Shown one piece after another: positions 63,418 to 64,000 of a stretch of 64,000 nt of DNA. Numbering within the stretch: the stretch's first letter is position 1; every line of letters starts with the position of its first letter. The translations under genes and the position numbers were made by a program. The stretch spans positions 21,995 to 85,994 of the forward strand of contig DATCKG010000071.1 in the NCBI GenBank assembly GCA_036562385.1, written 5' to 3'. Origin of the DNA: DATCKG01 sp036562385 (GTDB taxonomy: Bacteria > Bacillota > Sulfobacillia > Symbiobacteriales > Symbiobacteriaceae). The notes beneath the pieces were generated by a model that was given only the letters and a program-made list of their open reading frames with translations, was not told where the DNA came from and made no database searches.

Positions 63418-63493
63418 TGGCGCGCCTGGCAGGATTCGAACCTGCGGCCGACCGCTTAGAAGGCGGTTGCTCTATCCCCTGAGCTACAGGCGC
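63418..63493 (-). tRNA. tRNA-Arg (anticodon UCU)
   Basis: Acceptor GCGCCTG/CAGGCGC, anticodon loop CTTCTAA, T loop GGTTCGAATCC and encoded CCA. Confidence 0.95.
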
Positions 63494-63608
63494 TTGTGTA
63501 GCACAGGTTATCGTAACACACTGAACGAGCCGTGACAAGACAAAACGGGGAGCAGCAAGGCCGGCACCGATAGAAAGGGGGCACACGTTCTGCGCCCCCA
63601 GCGAAACT

Positions 63609-63682
<74 letters not shown>

Positions 63683-63716
63683 ATGTCCTTACGGCGCCGG
63701 CCGTTGCCGCCCTCCA

Positions 63717-63793
<77 letters not shown>

Positions 63794-63810
63794 TTGGACT
63801 CGCACGAATG

Positions 63811-63840
63811 AGTATATCGCAAGTCCCCGCCTGCTGTCAA
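63811..63840 (-). promoter_or_regulatory. promoter of the tRNA cluster
   Basis: TTGACA-N18-TATACT on the minus strand, 18 bases before the tRNA-Pro 5' end. Confidence 0.8.
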
Positions 63841-63868
63841 AGCCTAATTTCTGCGCAACCCCCCGCTC

Positions 63869-64000
63869 CTATCCAACCCAGATGTGCCGAGCAGTCAGAC
63901 GACCTTCGATGATCTCCAGCAGGCCGCAGGAAGGAGGAGTGGAGCGCCTTCGCGGCGCCGACAGACTGCCGGGGTTAAACAGGAGCACCCCGGCATCCTG
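63869..64000 (-). CDS. metallophosphoesterase (YfcE/MJ0936-like), C-terminal fragment
   Basis: The last 43 residues of a gene that enters from the right edge. GVLLFNPGSLSAPRR carries the NPGS motif typical of the C-terminal part of YfcE/MJ0936 phosphodiesterases. A closing strand LLEIIEGRLTARHIWVG leads to a TAG stop. In Firmicutes this gene often follows rph and the rdgB-type NTP pyrophosphatase gene, which would lie outside the window. Confidence 0.75.
   Translation of the reverse strand, partial: QDAGVLLFNPGSLSAPRRRSTPPSCGLLEIIEGRLTARHIWVG

Overview
The window reads as chromosomal DNA of a high-GC, spore-forming Firmicute, and Symbiobacterium or a close relative fits best by inference. 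Supporting evidence: Bacillus/Clostridia gene order (tig-clpP-clpX-lonB-lonA-engB, and valS-folC-SPOR gene-maf-radC-mreBCD-minCDE), a T-box leader in front of valS, sigma-A promoters, strong AGGAGG ribosome sites and many GTG/TTG starts. Almost every gene is on the minus strand.

Layout. 1-2.6 kb: a beta-oxidation-type operon (enoyl-CoA hydratase, acyl-CoA dehydrogenase, CoA ligase) behind a textbook sigma-54 promoter, with its probable activator just upstream (2.8-4.7 kb). 4.8-5.9 kb: speD with a long structured leader, and a DUF1540 protein. 6.1-10 kb: a response regulator/histidine kinase/HtrA envelope-stress cassette with a 55-residue Cys-containing ORF. 10-15 kb: the complete 2-oxoacid (probably pyruvate) dehydrogenase operon. 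15.3-19.6 kb (plus strand): ArsR-type regulator, lgt, an NAD(P)-binding reductase and a PxpB-PxpC fusion. 19.6-26.9 kb: cell shape and division (rodA, minCDE, mreBCD, radC, maf). 27-35 kb: SpoIIB-like SPOR protein, folC, valS with T-box, a GNAT/EamA divergent pair and engB. 35-43 kb: protein quality control (two Lon proteases, ClpXP, trigger factor). 43-45.6 kb: cydAB oxidase.

The second half is more accessory. An AT-richer gap (45.8-46.3 kb) and tRNA-Leu precede a macro-domain protein, an orphan PTS EIIB and a very large LevR-like sigma-54 regulator, with no sugar permease in sight. Then comes a ten-gene catabolic operon (50.8-60.3 kb): GntR/FCD regulator, Ldh2-type dehydrogenase, HpaI-type aldolase, DapA-type lyase, D-2-hydroxyacid dehydrogenase, tripartite tricarboxylate transporter, hydroxypyruvate isomerase and tartronate semialdehyde reductase. 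Its logic is import of an organic or sugar acid, interconversion by two 2-hydroxyacid dehydrogenases, aldol cleavage to pyruvate plus a C2/C3 fragment, and conversion of that fragment to glycerate. The last 3.5 kb holds a VOC protein, a decayed GyrI-like gene fused head-on to a membrane protein, a frameshifted secreted protein, a five-tRNA cluster (Pro, Gly, Arg, Gln, Lys) and the tail of a metallophosphoesterase.

The most unusual parts are the permease-less PTS/sigma-54 regulator locus with its macro-domain partner, and the undescribed combination of enzymes in the tripartite-transporter operon. No CRISPR array, rRNA, insertion sequence or phage gene was seen.
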